The position numbers and the translations under genes were made by a program. A model generated the notes under the pieces. That model saw only the letters and a list, made by a program, of their open reading frames with translations, had not been told where the DNA came from and searched no databases. From Megalobrama amblycephala (taxonomy: Eukaryota; Chordata; Actinopteri; Cypriniformes; Xenocyprididae), in NCBI RefSeq assembly GCF_018812025.1, contig NC_063045.1, forward strand, positions 52,706,579 to 52,770,578: DNA of 64,000 nt, read 5' to 3'. Each line of letters begins with the position of its first letter. Position 1 is the first letter of the stretch. Of the stretch, positions 63,501-64,000 are shown in pieces.

Positions 63501-63519
63501 AATTGACCTTCAACTTGAG
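45510..63519 (+). CDS. b3glct: Beta-1,3-glucosyltransferase B3GLCT, partial and frameshifted
   Basis: ER-luminal enzyme that adds glucose to O-fucose on thrombospondin type 1 repeats. Five plus-strand exons are visible: 45510-45619 ('LRDVVFVIQSQRNSYHSHRA'), 59180-59284 ('SSPDIVLLHKLSDYDGKW'), 59363-59461 ('LWIVSLEEETIVNLHN'), 63231-63360 ('[20 protein letters not shown]', then 'PDFMAGWALSCPLA' in another frame) and 63456-63519 ('PPKSDFTIDLQLE'). Order and content follow the N-terminal half of vertebrate B3GLCT. The 5' exon with the signal peptide is not resolved, and the catalytic half lies beyond the right edge. In exon 63231-63360 one base appears to be missing at about 63291, giving an immediate TAG. 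All other phases agree. The donor at 59285 and the acceptor at 59361-59362 are phase-compatible but not strong. Intron 45620-59179 is swollen by transposons. Confidence 0.85.
45632..45813. mobile_element. hAT-type MITE with 8-bp target duplication
   Basis: Starts 'cagggatgggcaacgttggt' and ends 'gatgttgcccgtccctg', inverted CAGGG...CCCTG-like ends. It is flanked by ttttaagg (45624-45631) and ttttaaga (45814-45821), an 8-bp duplication with one mismatch, as expected for hAT elements. Length 182 bp. It starts 12 bp after the b3glct exon at 45510-45619. Confidence 0.85.
45822..51014. other. b3glct intron, left part; dispersed repeats
   Basis: No confirmed exon. Probable dispersed repeats lie at about 47810-48870 ('ctctttgatcaccccctgg' to 'catctttttttacagtctat') and 50360-50830 (GC-richer; includes 'tgccaaatgcttcagacg' and 'acagcctggtacaaactg'). 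Both resemble non-autonomous fish repeats, but their ends were not defined. A lone start-codon exon candidate lies at 47370-47413. A short tandem 'ataagc' run lies at 49762-49781. Confidence 0.4.
51015..52646 (+). mobile_element. Full-length Tc1-like transposon
   Basis: 1632-bp element inserted at TA (51013-51014 and 52647-52648). The terminal inverted repeats are about 218 bp each (51015-51232 and 52429-52646) and highly similar. They are of the IR/DR type: the 14-bp word 'aagtattcagaccc' occurs near the outer end (51027) and again inside (51212). The right arm mirrors this at 52435-52448, and at 52620-52633 with one mismatch. They enclose one uninterrupted transposase gene. All parts expected for mobility in cis are present. 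Confidence 0.95.
51389..52429 (+). CDS. Tc1-like transposase, intact DD34E type
   Basis: 346 aa without internal stop; Tc1 transposases are usually 340-345 aa. It catalyses cut-and-paste transposition. Residues about 10-60 hold the first helix-turn-helix ('LRDRIVARHRSGQGYKKIS', 'VPKSTVASIILKWK'). 'RAGRPAKL' is the GRPR-like linker, and the second helix-turn-helix follows ('KNPKITVAELQ'). The catalytic acids sit in 'LWSDETKIEHFG' (first D), 'TFQQDSDPKHTA' (second D) and 'SPDLNPIEHLWRDLK' (E, 34 residues after the second D). The glycine-rich box 'KHGGGSIMLWG' is present. Three Met codons precede 'RSKELPEELRD'; the third (51413) fits the family start better than the first. The stop codon sits at the inner edge of the right terminal repeat. 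Confidence 0.95.
   Translation: MSKQMRIMRSKELPEELRDRIVARHRSGQGYKKISVALKVPKSTVASIILKWKTFGMTRTLPRAGRPAKLIYRGRRALVREVKKNPKITVAELQRCSREMGESCRKSTITASLHQSGLYGRVTRRKPLLSARHMKARMEFAKKHLKDSKMVRNKILWSDETKIEHFGLNSKQYVWRKPGTAHHLSNTVPTVKHGGGSIMLWGCFSAAGTGQPVAIERKMNAAKYRDILDENLLQSAQDLKLGRRFTFQQDSDPKHTAKITKEWLHNNSVTVLEWPSQSPDLNPIEHLWRDLKMAVHQHLPSNLTELERICKEEWQRIPKSRCEKLVASFPKRLMAVLDQKGASTKY
53269..54542. mobile_element. Outer palindromic MITE, split by a second MITE
   Basis: Left edge 'gtgctttcacacctgcctca' and right edge 'gaggcaggtgtgaaagcacc' are inverted repeats. If the insert at 53293-53999 is skipped, the left arm continues ('tagttgcactagagtccgtt', 'gtttgggcaggtgtgaa') and pairs with 54420-54520. No ORF of note. 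The exact outer ends are uncertain because further inverted sequence continues to the right. Confidence 0.7.
53293..53999. mobile_element. Inner MITE with 3-bp TTA target duplication
   Basis: Starts 'gggtgcgttcacacttgg' and ends 'caagtgtgaacgcaccc'. It is flanked on both sides by TTA (53290-53292 and 54000-54002). The inverted ends and 3-bp TWA-type duplication fit PIF/Harbinger elements. Length 707 bp. Confidence 0.8.
54266..54690. repeat. Further inverted repeat overlapping the outer MITE
   Basis: 'agaatcagacactaccgctt' near 54266 pairs with the complement of 'aagcagtagtgtctgattca' near 54665, and the match continues inward ('gttatgaattatg' / 'cataattcataac'). It shows that the palindromic block is larger than the two nested elements. 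Confidence 0.65.
54691..56393. other. b3glct intron, AT-rich, nothing recognised
   Basis: Low-complexity AT-rich sequence with a poly(T) run and decayed palindromic words ('ttcttaagaatgttcttatc' near 55520). No exon or complete element seen. Confidence 0.5.
56680..57069 (+). CDS. Gag-like protein of the LTR element (truncated by a stop)
   Basis: 129 codons from the ATG just inside the left LTR, with 'ADRLIGFLQYGRSLERYVEE' and 'WLDEDTIRF', resembling the capsid-like region of retrotransposon Gag proteins common in cyprinid genomes. The frame ends at a TAG (57067-57069). The following 1 kb is proline-, serine- and basic-rich but split over different frames, so this copy appears decayed by stops and frameshifts. 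No zinc knuckle was seen. Function: would form the particle shell; probably inactive here. Confidence 0.7.
   Translation: MDQTAGDPPNKMDPFFISQAPASPMPPAPMSAADRLIGFLQYGRSLERYVEEFVELACLTNWSDAHLIALFLDWLDEDTIRFEEPDDCFSLNETINLILYLNGSNFMVEEVQDLFISSSPPRNTGGLAS
57290..57375. repeat. Short GC-rich tandem repeat inside the LTR element
   Basis: Three to four copies of a unit like 'ccgagccctctgctccagcc' with variable spacing, encoding an Ala/Pro/Ser-rich stretch. Confidence 0.8.
57725..58010. repeat. 27-bp tandem repeat inside the LTR element
   Basis: About ten copies of a 27-bp unit beginning 'ccatggccgcccacggcccc', that is, nine codons per unit. In one frame it reads as a Pro/Trp-rich 'PWPPTAPDP' repeat ending in a stop at 58052-58054. 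The unit length is a multiple of three and substitutions are mild, suggesting it was once coding. Confidence 0.9.
58378..59179. other. b3glct intron, AT-rich with poly(T) tracts
   Basis: Poly(T)/poly(A) tracts at about 58820-58845 and 58977-58993 and nothing else recognisable. Confidence 0.5.
60135..60315. mobile_element. Truncated copy of the 2518 MITE family
   Basis: Begins 'ttaaagggttagttcaccca' and continues 'aatgaaaattctgtcattaa', 'cacaaattaagatattttgg' and 'gtactaaaaacatatttaaa', matching the left arm of the element at 2518-3297. The right arm is missing. Confidence 0.75.
60487..60850. repeat. MITE fragment in a b3glct intron
   Basis: Starts 'ttaaaggggtgatatgatat'. The interior ('gtgtgtaatgttgctgtt', 'aaagttcaaaggaaagcaag') is similar to the left part of the element at 17582-18268. 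The right end was not identified. A possible distant partner, 'ataccacccttttaaa', lies at 63115-63130. Confidence 0.45.
60851..63230. other. b3glct intron, nothing firm
   Basis: AT-rich sequence with several short ORFs of no recognisable family. Around 61610-61740 it is GC-richer, with a local palindromic word ('aggcctgcagccctaggcct'). No exon seen. Confidence 0.45.
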
Positions 63520-64000
63520 GTGAGAAAGATCACAAAATATTTCTATGTAAATGGAGTTCTTTTACATATGCCGGTAGCATTTGATCTTTTTGTTTATTTG
63601 TTATTTATTCATTATTTTGCAATGGAAGTTGCTCTAATACATCAGCTAGAAATCTTTCTGAAAGCATCTCAACAAAATATTTTTTTTCCAAAGTGACCTA
63701 GACACATAATGGATATTTTTCCCCCCCTCTTCAGATGTCTCATCTCAGCTCTTTTCAGCTTATATAATGCGCATTCTCTATACTCCCTTCAGTGCCACAT
63801 CTCAATTCAAGGTGTCTGGCATCTCCTGTTGAAATAATTTGCCATCTGCATAGATATGGGAATATCTGTGTGTATATAAATTCTCACTGATATTTCTATG
63901 GAGGAACTGTCATCATTAAATGGCTTTGAATTGTGTGACATTGAAAGACTCTCTCTCACTTCTATTCTCTTGCAATCACTTCTCTCTCTCGCTGATAAAA
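63520..64000. other. b3glct intron running off the right edge
   Basis: Begins with a good donor ('gtgagaaag'). No further exon before the end of the window; the catalytic exons must lie beyond it. Confidence 0.6.

Noticed and set aside
1..64000. CRISPR array, bacterial operon, phage or toxin-antitoxin system
   Set aside because: Spliced vertebrate genes, fish transposons and lack of prokaryotic gene density exclude them; the tandem repeats seen are microsatellites or coding repeats without spacers.

Overview
The window is vertebrate nuclear DNA, most likely from a cyprinid-type teleost. The genes are split by GT-AG introns, the spliced products match vertebrate families along their length, and the introns are packed with fish-type DNA transposons: palindromic MITEs with TTAA-like ends, a full-length Tc1-like element, a Tc1 relic, a hAT-type MITE, (AT)n and (CA)n arrays and a small LTR element. 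All exon models below were built by hand from splice signals, reading-frame phase and remembered family motifs; no database search was run.

Layout: (1) 1301-7531, minus: a 12-exon heat-shock-factor gene (437 aa) of HSF2/HSF3 type, not part of the human chromosome 21 block that follows. (2) 8573-12423, plus: cfap298 (290 aa, 7 exons). (3) 13493-18909, minus: eva1c (442 aa, 8 exons). (4) 19817-22332, plus: mis18a (192 aa, 5 exons). (5) 22333-28740: gene-poor, with a CpG-rich patch, long foldback elements and a near-perfect short hairpin. (6) 29988-37731, minus: hunk kinase (659 aa, 9 exons) with an inferred 3'UTR to about 28740. (7) 37732-45509: no resolved gene; a Tc1 relic, a (CA)n array, MITEs and a few orphan exon-like segments. 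(8) 45510 to beyond the right edge, plus: five exons of b3glct, with a one-base frameshift in the fourth. Its first mapped intron (13.5 kb) holds an intact Tc1-like transposon, nested MITEs and an LTR element with a gag-like ORF.

The order and relative strands of cfap298, eva1c, mis18a and hunk match human chromosome 21q22 (HUNK, MIS18A, EVA1C, CFAP298), but urb1 and mrap, which lie between MIS18A and EVA1C in human, were not found. The genes alternate strand: hsf/cfap298 and eva1c/mis18a are divergent pairs about 1 kb apart, so shared promoters are likely; cfap298/eva1c and mis18a/hunk are convergent. The products are not one pathway: stress transcription, ciliary motility, axon-guidance receptor, CENP-A loading, an AMPK-related kinase and ER O-glycosylation.

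The items most worth a second look are the divergent HSF gene, the frameshifted b3glct exon, the intact Tc1-like element and the gag-only LTR element.
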